From Petaurus breviceps papuanus (lineage: Eukaryota > Chordata > Mammalia > Diprotodontia > Petauridae), in NCBI GenBank assembly GCA_028583685.1, contig JAMXIF010000003.1, forward strand, positions 55,165,860 to 55,229,859: DNA of 64,000 bases, given 5' to 3'. The position numbers and the translations under genes were made by a program. This document shows, piece by piece, positions 34,135 through 46,029 of this stretch (position 1 is its first letter; every line of letters begins with the position of its first letter). The notes under the pieces are model-generated. The model was not told the DNA's origin. It saw only the letters and a list, made by a program, of their open reading frames with translations, and searched no databases.

Positions 34135-34292
34135 GCAGGGTGGCTAGGTGGTACAGTGAATAGAGCACCAGCCCCAGAGTCAGGAGAACTTGAGTTTAAA
34201 TCCAGCCTCAGACACTTAACACAAAAAAACTAACTGTGTGACCTTGGGCAAGTCACTTAACCCCAATTGCCCTCCAAAAAGCAAAAAATAAA
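34135..34292 (+). mobile_element. A-tailed tRNA SINE (WSINE1/SINE1-like)
   Basis: Head 'ggctaggtggtacagtgaat', box B 'gagtttaaatcc', 'gtgaccttgggcaagtcact', A-rich tail. Target duplication ataagttctttttct, 15 bp and perfect, at 34,120-34,134 and 34,293-34,307. Confidence 0.93.
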
Positions 34293-35310
34293 ATAAGTTC
34301 TTTTTCTGGATGCAGATTGTGTCTTTCATCATCTGTCCTTTATATTTAATTTGAGCATTTATAATAGATAAAATAACTTGCCCAGTCATTCTTTTTTTTC
34401 ATAGTTTGCCATTTTAATGCATTTCATTTTTTTCCATTTTTCAAATGCTTTATTAATTTCTGATTTACATCATTCATTTCCGCCAGATTTTGAGTTGCAA
34501 ATTTTCTTCTCGTTTTTTCCCTACCCACCACCCCAAAATAGCAGTCCCACAGGATATCCCCTCCTCCAACCTTCTCTCTCCCATATTTTCTCCCATACCC
34601 CTTTTGATTTTTCCAGTAGGTCATGGTATATCTCTATTCCCCAGTGCCTGTATATCTTATTTCCTAATTCATGTAAAATAGTATTAATAATTGTATGTAT
34701 ATTTAAACATTTGATTTGAAAACTTTGAATTCCAGATTCATTCCCTTCCTCCCTTGTCTGGGAGATAAGCAGTTCAGTATAGGTTGTACATGTGTAGCTA
34801 ATGCAAAACAATAACATAGTAGATATATTGCAAAAGACTATATTTCCTTCCCTCCTATCCCACCTCCCACTTGTTCTATTCTCTACTTTGATCCCGTCCC
34901 TTTTAAAAAGTGGGTGCTTCCAACTTCCCTCCCCCCCAGCCTACCCTCTCTTCCATCATGCCCCCTCTCATCCCCTTTCCCCCTACTCTCCCATAAGGTG
35001 AGATATCTTATTTAGCGTGTATTTCATTCCCCCCCCAAGCCAAATTTAATGAGAATAAGGTTGACCCATTCCCTTTTGCCTTCCTATTCTTCCCCTCCAT
35101 TGTAACCATTTTCTCTTGCCTCTTCTTTACGGGATAGTTTACCCCATTCTGTCTCTTCCCATCTGCTCTCATTATATTACTCTCTCACCTCTTAATTTCA
35201 CCTTTTTAGTATAATCCCTTCCTATAAAATTGGTCCTGTGCCCTCTATCTATAAACATATATACACATATTCACATATGTATTCATATGCCCATATACCC
35301 TCATATATAG

Positions 35311-35311
<1 letters not shown>

Positions 35312-35351
<40 letters not shown>
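35312..35351 (+). repeat. (CA)n/(TA)n microsatellite
   Basis: CA dinucleotides pass into TA dinucleotides within the HAL1-like 3' UTR. The other copy has a shorter TA tract at the equivalent place (52,390-52,430). Confidence 0.9.
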
Positions 35352-35481
35352 ATTCTATTCCCTTCAACTATTTTTATACTGAGAAAAGTTTCATCAGTTA
35401 CAATTATTGTTTTTCCATGTAGGAATGTTAATAGTTCAACTTTGATAAGTTCCTTATGATTTCTTTTCCCTGTTTACCTTC

Positions 35482-36546
35482 TCATGCTTCTCTTGCTTCT
35501 TGTATCTGAATGTCATATTTTCTATTCAACTCTGGTACTTTCAGCAAGAATGCTTGAAAGTCCTCTATTCCACTGAACCACCATATTTTCCCCTGAAACA
35601 TGATACTCACTTTTGCTGGGTAGTTGATTCTTGGTTTTAATCCCAGCTCTGTTGACCTCTGGATATCATATTCCAAGCCCTTCGATCCCTCAGTGTAGAA
35701 GCTGCCAGATCCTGGGTTATCCTGATTGTGTTTCCACAATATTCAAATTGTTTCTTCCTGGATGCTTGTAATATTCTCTCCTTAATCTGGGAATTCCGGA
35801 ACCTGGCTATAGTATTCCTAGGAGTTTTCTTTTTGGGATCTTTTTCAGGAGGTGATCGGTGGATTCTTTCAACCTCTCTTTTGCTCTCTGGTTCTAAAAC
35901 ATCAGGGCAGTTTTCTTTGAGAACTTCCTGGAGGATGATTTCTAGGTTCTTACTTTGGTCATGGCTTTCAGGTAGTCCAATAATTTTTAAATTATCTCTC
36001 CTGGATCTATTTTCCAGGTCAGTGGTTTTTCCCATGAGATATTTCACATTGCCTTCTATTCTTTCATTTGTTTGAATCTTTTTAACAGCATCTTGATTTC
36101 TCATAAAGTCATTAGCTTCCATTTGCTCCAATCTCATTCTGAAGCAATGATTCTCCTCAGTGAGCTTTTGAGGTTCTTTTTCCATCTGGCAAATTTGGCT
36201 TTATAAGGCATTCTCCTCCTCATTGCCATTTTGAGCCTCTTTTGCCAGTTGAGTTAGTCTATCTATTTTTTAAGGTGTTATTTTCCTCAGTCAGGCTGTT
36301 GACTCTCATTTCATAATTTTCTTGCATCGTTATCATTTCTCTTCCCAATTTTTCCTCCACTTCTCTTATCTGCTTCTTAAGGTCCTCTATGGCCTGTAAC
36401 CAGCTTGCATTTTTCTTTGAAGCTTTTGGTGCAGGAGTTCTGACTTCACTGTCTTCCTCCTATTCCATGCTTTGCTCCTTTTTGTCCCCTAAATAGGAGT
36501 CTAATGTTGTAATCTTCTGTCTGCTTTGTTTCCTTTGCCTGGTCAT
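35482..36546 (-). pseudogene. L1-type ORF1 remnant of the truncated HAL1-like copy
   Basis: Homologous to the open ORF1 at 52,709-53,770, with start codon position equivalent (36,544-36,546) and the same end. Readable blocks include TDLENRSRRDNLKIIGLPE and the C-terminal YPAK/GKIW region. It is broken: a glutamine codon in the N-terminal region (GMEQE in the sister) is a stop, further stops lie in the coiled-coil part, and the frame shifts near 35,650-35,660 before the C-terminal block. The element would no longer make a full RNA-binding ORF1 protein. Confidence 0.85.
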
Positions 36547-37250
36547 GTCGCCCCTCAGTCACTTGACCCATGGGCTTTTTGCCACAGTAGGACTCTGCCA
36601 CCACACAGGGTAGCTTTTGTCCCAAATGCTGGGGTTTTCTTAGCTGCTGGAGGTATTATATGGGTGCCCTCTCTGAGGCTTCCACACGCTCTGGCAAGCT
36701 GGACACATACCCCAAGACCTCCACCCTAGACTGCAATCCATATCCAAGTAGGTTAAAGCAAGAGCAATTACCCCTCAGACTGGTCACTTGGTCCCCCTAC
36801 ATTCTGCAGGCCAGGAGCTGAAGCTGCCACATGGAGCTGGCTGGCTGTGCGGGGTGTCTCAGTGGCTTCTCGCCCCAGGAGCAAAAGCTACACACTCCCA
36901 CTTACTGGGTCCCAAAGTCCAGACTGCACTGACCTCTCACTTTGTCCTTCACATCTATGTGTTGATAGATCTGAAAACGGCTACAGATGCTGCTGATCTG
37001 GAGTCCCTCCGGCCGGCTGCTGGTCAGGTGCACCTTGCCCAGTCATTCTTAAAACAATATTGCTGTTATTGTACACAATGTTCTCTTGGTTCTACTCATT
37101 TTGCTTTTCATTATTTTGTGCAAGTCTTTCCATTTTCCCCCCTAAAATCATCAAGCTCATCCTTTCTTATAGCACAGTAATATTCCATCACAATCATATC
37201 ACAACATATTCATTCCCCAATTGATGAGCATTTAAAAAATAAAGAGATTC

Positions 37251-39380
37251 TGTAGAGATGAGAAAGTATGCACATGGATCAGAAATGACCAATGAAATCT
37301 CTGTTACCTTGGGGTGCTGGTGGTCTTGTTGGTGGCAAGAGTATTGGTTATATTCCCCCCCCACTTATCTGATATTTTCTCCCTTTTGTACAAACTAGAA
37401 AAATTATCCCTTGGTATTTTCAAAATCAGGTCATCTCTGGGAGGGGTTGCACAGGTGTATACTTGGTCTCATTCTCATGTTTCTTAATTTGTATTCTCAT
37501 GTGTCATCTCCAGTTTTCCATGTACTAAATTAGCAGCGAGGTGTTATATCCACATATAGTGAGTCTGCTTCAAATGCTTGATTGACAATACCCTGGGAGA
37601 TTTCATACTCCCTGTAGCTATCATTGTAGTATCCTAAAGTACCAGGGATGTCTATAGACCTCTTTTCCAGGTGTTCCAAACAGCTGTCAATGAACCAGAA
37701 GGATGGTCTCTTGTAGGCTCACGTGTCCAACATTTTAACATCAACTGGTATACATCATCAGGACAACTGGAAGGCCTCTCAAGTCTTCTACCACTTCTTT
37801 CAAAATGTAAAACTTCAAGGTTTGTTCAAGCTGGGTATGGCTGTCGTACGAAAGTCATGACCTCCTACATCACAACACCAAAAGATCTTCCAGTCTTGGC
37901 TGGAGAAGAAGTTAAGATTAGCAGTTTTCCAGATCAGGGAAACAAAAATGTTGGAGTTTAAAATGTTGAGGCTTATAGGGGCTCAGGACCCCAAAATACC
38001 AACAAGCTAGGTCCTGCCACAATGAATTAGACCCAATCCTTCTTTCAGCCAAAGTAAAATAAAGCTTATTAAAAATCTACCATATTGGGTATGTGAGGAT
38101 TTATATAAGGAATATATATATGTATATATATGCATATATATATACATTTATATAAGGAATGTGAGCATTTATATCACTTGTATAGACAAGTTGGCCAGAA
38201 TGAATCTGAACCCAATTACAATCTCTTTAAAGATCTTCTATGTATTTTTTATATTGGTCTGTTTTTCTTCAGTCCAGAGTTTTCTTCCAAGGGTATTGAA
38301 TAATGGGTAATGTAGGCCCCTCCCTTTCTCCTTTTTGGGGGGTTTTGTTTTTGACATTTTCCTTCATTTCAAAATCTTGCTGTGGCCACAAAATTTCCCT
38401 TGGCAGCTGGAATCCCATTGAAATTTAAGGGATTTTTTAAAAAGGAAAAATAAGATTTTATGAAAAAAAAACTTTTAGAGAATTAAACAGAAATTTGGTT
38501 AAAGTACTTTGTGTGTTTTATTCTGAGAAGCTGAAGGAAGTTCTGAAAAGCAGAATTTACAAAAACAATAGTTAGATTCAAAAACACTTGGGTCACTAAT
38601 TTTAATCCAGAAACAAAGTTTTCTCAAACTTTCCTAGGATACTGCTGCCTCCATTTTAAAACTGGAAGAGAGAATTTTTGATGTTACTTGAAGAACTCTT
38701 TTGGCAATTCCCATTCTCTTAGAGGTCAGGGAGTAGAAGCTATTGTCTTTCCTCAAAATTCTTATATAGTGATTTTTGGGGGGTCAGGAGAAGGGGCAGG
38801 GCAAACCAACCAAGTCATCAAGGAAATCACATTTGTGGAATTTGGAGGTAAAGAAAAAGCAGCCTTAAATTCCTGGTGAGTGGCCAGTGGAAGATTAAGG
38901 AAAGGGAAGTTCAGTTATCCCTTTCACATTGCAGGGGGCTTAAGGGCATGGCACCCCCAGAGTCTGGAAAATCCACATAAAATTTTTTGGCTCTCCCTTT
39001 GTATCTGAGAAGTCTGATTTTTTTCTTTTTCATTTATGGAGTTTCTTCTATGGGTTTACAGTATTAAAAGATAAAAAATGTTGATATTAACCAATACTAT
39101 ACATATATTTTATGCATTTCTGAGTTCTTAAACTTTTTCTGTATTGTTTTCTGGATTTCATGTGTCATCTGTGATTTCTGAAAAACTCCCCCCAATTTCC
39201 CATTTAATTTCTTAAGTTGAACCATGATATATCGAAAAGACATTGAGGAAAGTCACAATGTGGAAGGGATAACTGTGTAGTTGAAAAGAGATGTTGAACA
39301 AAGCAGAGTGATAGATGTCAGATCATCAGGAAAACCAAAGAGGAAGTAGTGATAATAATAGTGTCTGGCATCTAGTGAGC
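37251..39380. other. Mostly unassigned; possible LTR-like segment
   Basis: 37,960-38,340 may be part of an old LTR-type repeat: 'tgttgaggcttatagggg' and 'aaaataaagcttattaaa' are suggestive, without clear ends. An (AT)n-rich tract lies at 38,112-38,155. A 96-codon frame at 37,671-37,961 matches nothing I know. Treat as unannotated. Confidence 0.3.
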
Positions 39381-39384
39381 AATT

Positions 39385-39570
39385 GACATCAATCATCCCT
39401 TTTGACTCCTATAATAACCTTTTGACACAGTAGGGCATTTTGTAGAAGAATTAACCAAATCGCAAGGAGGATAAATGACTCAGTCATGGCCACACAGCTA
39501 GTAAGCTTTGAACTCAAGAACCAAACCCAGAGTGTATTCCAAAGCTAGCACTCCAATGACTACTTCAGAC
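39385..39570 (-). mobile_element. MIR SINE
   Basis: 'actcctataataaccttttg', 'atggccacacagctagtaag', 'ctttgaactcaagaaccaaa' in antisense MIR order. Confidence 0.65.
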
Positions 39571-39616
39571 TACACTCCATCATTTTTCCTGAAGAAATGA
39601 GGGATAACAGAGGATA

Positions 39617-39855
39617 AAGGCAGTTATGTAATGCACTTGATTAAGAGTGAGGAAGACCCGGATTCAAATCTGGTCTCAGACACTTACTAACTGTGTGACC
39701 CCGTCAAATCAATTAGTTTCTGTCTGCTTTCGTTTCCTCATCTGTGAAACAGGGCTAATAATAATAGCACCTACTTCTTAGGGTTGTTGTGAGGAAAAAA
39801 TGAGATAGTATTTGTAAAGTTGTTTTACAAACCTTAAAATGCTAGATGTTTATTG
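39617..39855 (+). mobile_element. THER1/MIR SINE, near complete
   Basis: 'gaagacccggattcaaatct', 'actaactgtgtgaccccgtc', 'tttcctcatctgtgaaacag', 'cttagggttgttgtgaggaa', 'atttgtaaagttgttttaca' in order. Confidence 0.85.
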
Positions 39856-42250
39856 TTCTTATTCTCTTGTTTCTGGGTTCAGAAGACTGCCTATAATGTG
39901 TGAACTTGTAAAATGCAATCAAATATTTCCTAAAGGACCCATATTCATGTTCTTTGAAAAGTCTAAGAAGGCTTCCTTCTGTCTTTTGGATGCTTATGAT
40001 GCTACCATAAAATGAGAATTGAGACTGTTGGCTTCAGGTATATCCTAGCTTGGAACTAAGTTTTACAGGTTCCTCTATTTAATCTAGTATATGTAGCAAT
40101 ATCTTTCTTTTTGCAAAATCAAGATTTTTGCTCAGTAGTTGTACTCCAAGGACACCTCTCCAGACATAAAGTGAATATATAGATTTCTGTATCTGGTGAC
40201 AAGTATGTAAGTATATAAACATCAAGCTATTTTCTCTGCCCAGCTACTTAGTTGATCCAAGTAGACCATATTTTATTTTAACACACAATCCAGGTCAGTT
40301 TCCTCTCTTTCTCTCATTTATTCTCTCCCACCCCTGTTGCTGAACTTAAACATTCTCATAACTTCTAGAAAGCTTTTCCTTTGTGACCAGTTCTCACATT
40401 GCAGCATGTCTCCAAGGATTGCATGCAATGCCTTCTCTACTGTTACTGAGCTGGAGTACAAGAATCTTTGAGTCTCTGGGGTGGTGTGACTCTCATGTGA
40501 ATGATTTCAGTCATGCTTTCCCTTGTGTAGACTGTTCCTGAACAAATGATGCAATTCCCTTTGTGGGAGACAGATCTTCACTGACCACTGAACAGTCCTT
40601 GTAGCTCAGGAAATCATCTCTGCAAACACTGAATGGGGAAATCAGTCTAGTTGTCTGCAGTTCTGTTTGTCTAAAGCATTGGCAATATACTTTATAAGGT
40701 TCAACCACTTGTTTCTAATGCTGAAGTATAAAATTAAAACCTTTGCCTCCTATAACATTCTTGTTTATGGTCTGGGAGTCATGTGATGAGCCCCAAGTGA
40801 CTTTTTATATATCACCAAGGAAAAATATATTGCAATTGCCTTGTGTGTTATCTGATGGCTGTTGCTTTTATTCTAAATAACCTTTATGTTGTTTCCATCC
40901 CTTTGGAGTTGAGGGTAGGTCACACGCAAGAGCGGTATTAGTTGTTGTTCCCCATGGCCTCAGTCTTTCTTCTCATCTGCCATGCCAGTAAGAGCCTTTT
41001 TTCAGCTCCAAGTTGGTGCAGGAGTAGTTTGGGGGCTCACTTTTGTTGAGAGCCCTGCCAGCCAGGTAGCCCCCTTCTACTGTCACCTTTGCATTGTCAT
41101 TTATACCGTCCTTAGGTCTTGTCTTCCTCTTCCGTTATTTAATTAGAAAGATGAAATGAGCAGGATGCCAAGATTTGCTACCATATGCTAGATTCACTTC
41201 ACCACTGTTTTTCAGGGTGTGGCAACAAAGTGAAAGTCATTATTAAGTCTTCTTCTTGTAAGAGAACAGATACCACTTATATGACTAGAAGATGGTAGGA
41301 ACCCAGGACTCAGAGGGATGCTTTTAAGAGATCTTTGGGTGGTAGTTTGACTCCTGTTTTGCTTTCCAGTTCCTTGGAAGTATACTTAACTTTAGACTGT
41401 CATGTACGTGTCAGCAATGTCAATTTTTGAAGAACACAAGAACAGCAAGAACATGTAAATGAAAAAAATGTACTTGGCCAGTATTTCCCAAATCCCCCTT
41501 TCGATTATTGAAAATATTTGTGTTTTAATAATAACTCTTTCCCTCATGGTTCTGCTTCTCATTTGGCTGGATCCTGCAATGAAGTCATAATTTTATGTTT
41601 ATGGTATTGCAACTAGTTGCCAACATGGAAATGCTTGTGATATCACTAATTCACAAGGGCTAGGCAAGTGAACTGAGTCAAAAAGAGCCACCGACCCTCC
41701 TTTCATCTCAAAGTGAGTTCTGTTTCAGCCTCCCATTTTGAGTTCAGTCCAAAATTAGTATCTTTTCCCAGTATAGTTTGTCAGTTCTAATGTGTTTCCT
41801 TAGAAGTTGGATCATCGTTTCTGGACCAGATTTGACTTGTGGTCTCTTAGGTCCCTGGAATTTTGGGGGGAATAGGGGAAAACTGGTTTCTGAGTTTATT
41901 TTCAGTTATGTGTGCTCTCTTCTCTAAAGCTACTTGTTGAGCACAGCTGGTCAAAATCTGACAAAGAATAGTATATATTAAGTGGAAAATATTTCAGTGA
42001 GGAAAAAATGAGTTTAAACATACTCTTCAAGAAGTACATTGAGAAAAAGTCAATGAAATTTCAAATATAAGCATAACCTACATGATGTTGCCCCAACTAT
42101 CACTGTTTTATAATAACATCCTTAATACTTTATAACCAAACCCCAATATAAAGTTTTGAAATTCTGCTGAGATGTCATTAGACCAATGATTCATAACACT
42201 GTCCATTCATAACATTTACAGTGCTGTTCCTCTGGAAAAACTTATCCCAT
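39856..42250. other. Repeat-poor stretch, no gene seen
   Basis: 2.4 kb of mostly unique text, with no transposon I can name and no frame with domain content. Possible conserved non-coding DNA, unproven. Confidence 0.4.
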
Positions 42251-42398
42251 GTAAGGTTTTATAGAGTCAAAAGATCACAGTTTTAAAGGAACCTCAGAAG
42301 CCATTCACACCTAAACAGGAATCCCTTGAGCAGTGGTCATCTTGAAGACCCCTGTGAATACTGCCTTATTTCAAGAGGAATCTCATTCAGTGTTTGAA

Positions 42399-42637
42399 TT
42401 TGTTGTTGATTTAATCATGATTGACTCTTCATGATCCTATTTGGGGTTATGTTGGCAAAGATACTGGAATGGTTTGCCATTTCCTTCTCCAGCTCATTTT
42501 ACAGATGAACTGAGGCAAACCATGTTAAGTGACTTGCCCTTGGTTACACAGCTAGTAAGTGTCTGAGACTGGATTTGAACTCAGGTCCTGTTGACTCCAG
42601 GGCTGGTACTCTGTCCACTGTGCCACCTAGCTGCCCA
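42399..42637 (-). mobile_element. MAR1-type SINE, near full length
   Basis: RTE-type tail ('ttgttgttgatttaatcatg', 'cctatttggggttatgttgg') to tRNA head ('tgccacctagctgccca'). Target duplication cagtgtttgaa / cagtgtttaaa at 42,388-42,398 and 42,638-42,648, 10 of 11 matching. Confidence 0.9.
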
Positions 42638-42840
42638 CAGTGTTTAAATAGTTTTAATTATTAGGACATTTTCCTTTTCTATCAATCTGAAATCTACTTA
42701 GGCAACTGCTATGCATTGATCTGAGTTCTTCCCTCTGTGGCTAAGTAAATTAAGTCTAATTCCTCTTCTATCTAACAGATTTTGAGATATTTGAAGATAG
42801 CTATCATTTCCCCATTTAGGCTTCTTTTATTCAGGTAAAG

Positions 42841-43059
42841 TTCAATCAGGGACCAACACACATTTATTAGGAACCATCTATGTGTCAGGCACCAGGAATG
42901 CAAAGACAAGAAAAAAAATGAAACAACATTTGCTCTCAAGAAGCTTATTTTCTACCAGGGTGATACAACACATCATTATATAAGTATATATAGAACGTAT
43001 TTTATTTATAAATATTGTTTCCACAAATATCCTAGATAAACGATAGCTAGATAGACCCA
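42841..43059 (-). mobile_element. L2-type LINE terminus and AT-rich insert
   Basis: 'acacatttattaggaaccat', 'atgtgtcaggcaccaggaat', 'tctcaagaagcttattttct'. The 42,970-43,050 part is AT-rich and unassigned. Confidence 0.55.
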
Positions 43060-43317
43060 GCCCACCCCTTTTCTTTCAACAACTGATCCTCATGTGGCAC
43101 ATTAAAAAAAAAAATCCACTCACCATCTCAATGTATACTCTAGGCTCACTCTGTTTTGTCAATATTCCTCCTGAAATGTAGCACCAAGATCCAAACTTAG
43201 TACTCCAGATGTGGTCTAAAAGAGACTGTCTTGCATTTCTTCTGGGTATTGCTTCTGTTCTGTTTAAGGCTGTCATGTTCAACATGCTGCCATGTTCAAC
43301 AAGAAGTTCTTAAATTT

Positions 43318-43499
43318 TATTTTGTTTTTTAATTTATGGAATAAAACAAGCATTTCCATAACATAGCATAATAAAAAAGATGAAACTACATGAAACTACA
43401 AATACATTGTGTACAACATGCTATTTCTTTTAAATATATAAGATTATCATGTAAATTTCTTTTTTTTTCTCTGACTCCATCCTGAGACCATCATACGCA

Positions 43500-43534
<35 letters not shown>

Positions 43535-43600
43535 TATTCCATACACACTTCTCTTTGTCAGTTATTTCTCTAGATACAGATAGCATCCTTCTTCTCATGT
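43318..43600 (-). mobile_element. Marsupial L1 3' end, 5'-truncated
   Basis: Same family as 33,850: 'taatttatggaataaaacaa', 'gcataataaaaaagatgaaa', 'tagatacagatagcatcctt'. Contains (CA)n at 43,503-43,532. Confidence 0.75.
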
Positions 43601-43909
43601 CCTTTATAACTAATTTGGATATTTATAGCTTCTATAGTCTACTACAGCTCTCAGATATTTTTCACAATAAATTAGCATTTATATCTTCCCTATCCTTCAT
43701 TTGTATAGCTGATTTTTTTGAGTGCAAGTATAGGAATTTATATTTATCCCTGTTAAATTTATCTTATTAAATTGAACATATCACTGTAGTCCATCAAAAT
43801 CTATTTGGATCCAAATTCTGTCATCCAAAATATTAGCTGTTCTAACTAGCACCATGCCATTCATAAATGCAATAAACATACTTTGAAATTATTGATAAGT
43901 ACCATGTTC

Positions 43910-44060
43910 ATTCTACAGTTTACAAGGTACTTTCCTCCCAACAGCCCTGTGAGATCTATAGTATGTACATTATTACCACTATACAGATGAAGAAAATGAA
44001 GTTCAGGGATGTTAAGCGATTTGCCCATGGTCGAATAGTAAGTTTAGGAGCCAGAATTGG
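43910..44060 (-). mobile_element. MIR SINE
   Basis: 'ctacagtttacaaggtactt', 'ccaacagccctgtgagatct', 'gatttgcccatggtcgaata' in antisense order. Confidence 0.65.
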
Positions 44061-44099
44061 TTAACAAATAAAAAAAAGATGGAGGAAAAAAAAGGTGGA

Positions 44100-44290
44100 A
44101 TAAAACAGAACTCAGGACACCCACAAAGGTTACATGACTTTCCTAAGGTCATACAAATGGTAAGCAGCAGATGTGAGATATGAACCAAGTCACTGAACTT
44201 GTCTCACGTAAACTTTAGCGCTCCCACAGTGCCTAGCACAGTACTCAGTATGCAGTAAGAGTCGATGTAAATGTTGAATAGAATTGATTG
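44100..44290. mobile_element. MIR remnant (-) and L2-type end (+)
   Basis: 'ttcctaaggtcatacaaatg' is an antisense MIR core. 'cccacagtgcctagcacagt' is a sense L2 terminus. Confidence 0.5.
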
Positions 44291-44299
44291 CTAGATTAA

Positions 44300-45890
44300 A
44301 TTTTCATGTTGATACCAAAAGTGATTCGCTCTCCTCTTCTCATTTCATATGAAGGAGAACTTCCCAGGGGCTTCTCTTTGTATCTGCCAACTTAAAAAAA
44401 AAAAAAGGAAAAGAGAAAGGTAGTAGTGTACCTGACTTCTTCCAGCTCCTTTTAATGTACAATCAGCTCTGCTTTTCACCCAGGGTATCCATATGTTTTG
44501 GATGTCTCTGGTGTCTGTTGCTTTTTCAGTGAGCTGTTCCCACAAACGTCCTAGTCATCTTTATTAATGAAATAAGTTAGGCAAAGGATAAGATCTGGAT
44601 CCAACTAGGGAGAAACCCATCTTTTTTCAGGAAAAAAAATTGTAATTAACAGGCCCATGAAAAATAGAACATCTACAGCATTACAGGCTCTGGACTTTAG
44701 CCTGATACAGGGTGTTTGTTAGTTTTACCAGTGAGGGGAGTTCCTCTTTAAACCATCTTGATGAAGGCGTGTGGGAAAGGTTACACTGAATTCGCCCTCA
44801 CATAGGAATCACTTTAGAGCAAATAACAGTCCTGACATGAGAAAATGATTTTGAGGCATGAGAAAGCTGAAACATTGTTCAAGGACTTGTCAGATCTGTT
44901 TTCTGCATTCCCCTCTTCGTGTATTTTAGGTTAGGTAAAAACGGAGGGTTTGCAGGATCTCTTCTCTTCCCTGTGGGCTTACTTTAATCAAACTATCACA
45001 TACTGTCTCCACTTTGCTGGGGTCTACATTACATGTAATTGGGGGTAATCAACATAAAGAACACTCAGGATGAAGTAGTTCAAAGCTGGACTTGGAACTG
45101 AGTGCACTATTTTTTCCCCTGTGTTGTTGTAATTTTGGTATTACATTGTGGATTGTAAATCTGCTTGCCAGCACACAAATCATCATATTCATTGGTTCTC
45201 TTTAGAAATCACTTCATTTTATATCCTAGGAAGGGTAGCCCATTAAAAATACCAAGACAGTCATCAGTAATCAGGTCGGTAGCAAGCATTTCTCATCAGG
45301 CCTCCCCTTGACAATAAGAGGCCGAGGCCGTTGCTCCAAAGACATAGCAGAATCAGGTCTAAGGTGACCTGCAGGGATAAAGCTTTGTGGCTGCTGCAGC
45401 CAGTTTGCCAAGGAAGATCTGTTTGCTGCTGCTTTCTCTGTTTGCTTCCGGAGTTATGAATGTGCTCAGTGCCTTCCTGTTATGTTTGTCTGCCTACGCC
45501 TAGAGTTTTTGAAGACTAACAAAGGGATTTGATTTCCACTTTGCAGAAGGACTCTCTGAGTCAAGTCCTTTTTAACTTCCTCACTAGGGCCAAATCAAAG
45601 GGGTCATTGCTGCCCCGTAGGGAAAGTATGTAAATGAGTGACAGGGCTCAACTCTGGCCCATGGTAAGGACTTTTAACCCAAAATGACTCTACCAGTTTG
45701 TGTCTGATCCTGGGTTGGAAGTGGGGTGAATGAGAATGTGTTGGTAGTTAACCAATGGCACTGTCACTGTATTTTGTATTTAATGATGACTAGAAAGCAC
45801 TTGTGTGCAGTGCTTCCTATTAGGAGCTGAACACACAAGACCATTCCTGAGTTGGTATCATATTTTTAGAGGTGTATGGGAACCATCTTA
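44300..45890. other. Repeat-free block, candidate conserved non-coding DNA
   Basis: About 1.5 kb without recognisable repeats. Motifs seen by eye include 'acatgtaattgggggtaatc' near 45,033, 'actaacaaaggg' (SOX-type) near 45,517 and 'aaatcaaagggg' (TCF/LEF-type) near 45,592. Frames are short with no domain. Regulatory function is inference. Confidence 0.4.
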
Positions 45891-45894
45891 GTTC

Positions 45895-46025
45895 CCATTT
45901 TAGAGGGAGGGGATTAGAGGCCATCTTGTTCAACAGAAAAGGAAACTGAGGCCCACAGATGTCAAATGCTTCCCCAAGGTCAAATACATAGTAGCAGAAG
46001 CAAGATTCCACTTTCCTATGCTGCC
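45895..46025 (-). mobile_element. MIR3-like CORE-SINE
   Basis: 'gattagaggccatcttgttc', 'ggaaactgaggcccacagat', 'ttccccaaggtcaaatacat' in antisense order. Confidence 0.7.
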
Positions 46026-46029
46026 TTTC

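Larger units (their letters stand above)
34394..37033 (-). mobile_element. HAL1-like (ORF1-only L1) element, 5'-truncated
   Basis: 2,640 bp bounded by a perfect 17 bp target duplication, cttgcccagtcattctt (34,377-34,393 and 37,034-37,050). It aligns along its length with 51,500-54,501: 5' UTR part, ORF1, then the same ~1 kb purine-rich 3' UTR with no ORF2 or reverse transcriptase between. The 5' UTR is truncated, lacking the GC-rich start of the other copy. Between the reverse poly(A) (34,391-34,399) and the shared 3' end lie 44 extra bases (34,400-34,443), a possible 3' transduction. Confidence 0.88.
33850..37250 (-). mobile_element. Marsupial L1 3' end carrying a SINE and a HAL1-like insertion
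   Basis: Host text 'atttaatttatggaataaaa', 'acaataaaaaagatgaatgt' (33,880-33,940), 'cttctatttataagttcttt' (34,111), 'ataatagataaaataa' (34,361) resumes at 37,051 with 'aaaacaatattgctgttatt', 'ttctcttggttctactcatt' and 'ccccaattgatgagcattt'. This is one marsupial L1 3' end, truncated at its 5' side near 37,250. A SINE (34,135-34,292) and a HAL1-like element (34,394-37,033) are inserted with perfect target duplications. The family recurs at 43,318-43,600. Confidence 0.75.
42255..43900 (-). mobile_element. CR1-clade LINE 3' half split by three insertions
   Basis: Pieces in order on +: 42,255-42,398 ('aacctcagaagccattcaca', 'aacaggaatcccttgagcag'), 42,638-42,840 ('atatttgaagatagctatca'), 43,060-43,316 ('gtactccagatgtggtctaa'), 43,600-43,900 ('atttatccctgttaaattta', 'ccaaattctgtcatccaaaa'). 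On the minus strand this is the CR1 RT C-terminal part running to the 3' end. A MAR1 SINE, an L2-type end and an L1 end interrupt it. Old and non-functional. Confidence 0.7.

Noticed and set aside
35312-35351. CRISPR-like or other regular repeat array
   Set aside because: It is a plain CA/TA microsatellite. Nothing in the window has spaced direct repeats with unique spacers.
37671-37961. 96-codon frame as a host exon
   Set aside because: No recognisable domain, no splice-site support, and it is next to LTR-like text. Left unannotated.
43321-43480. Independent novel repeat shared with 33,860
   Set aside because: Both match the marsupial L1 3' end family in text and order, so no new family is needed.
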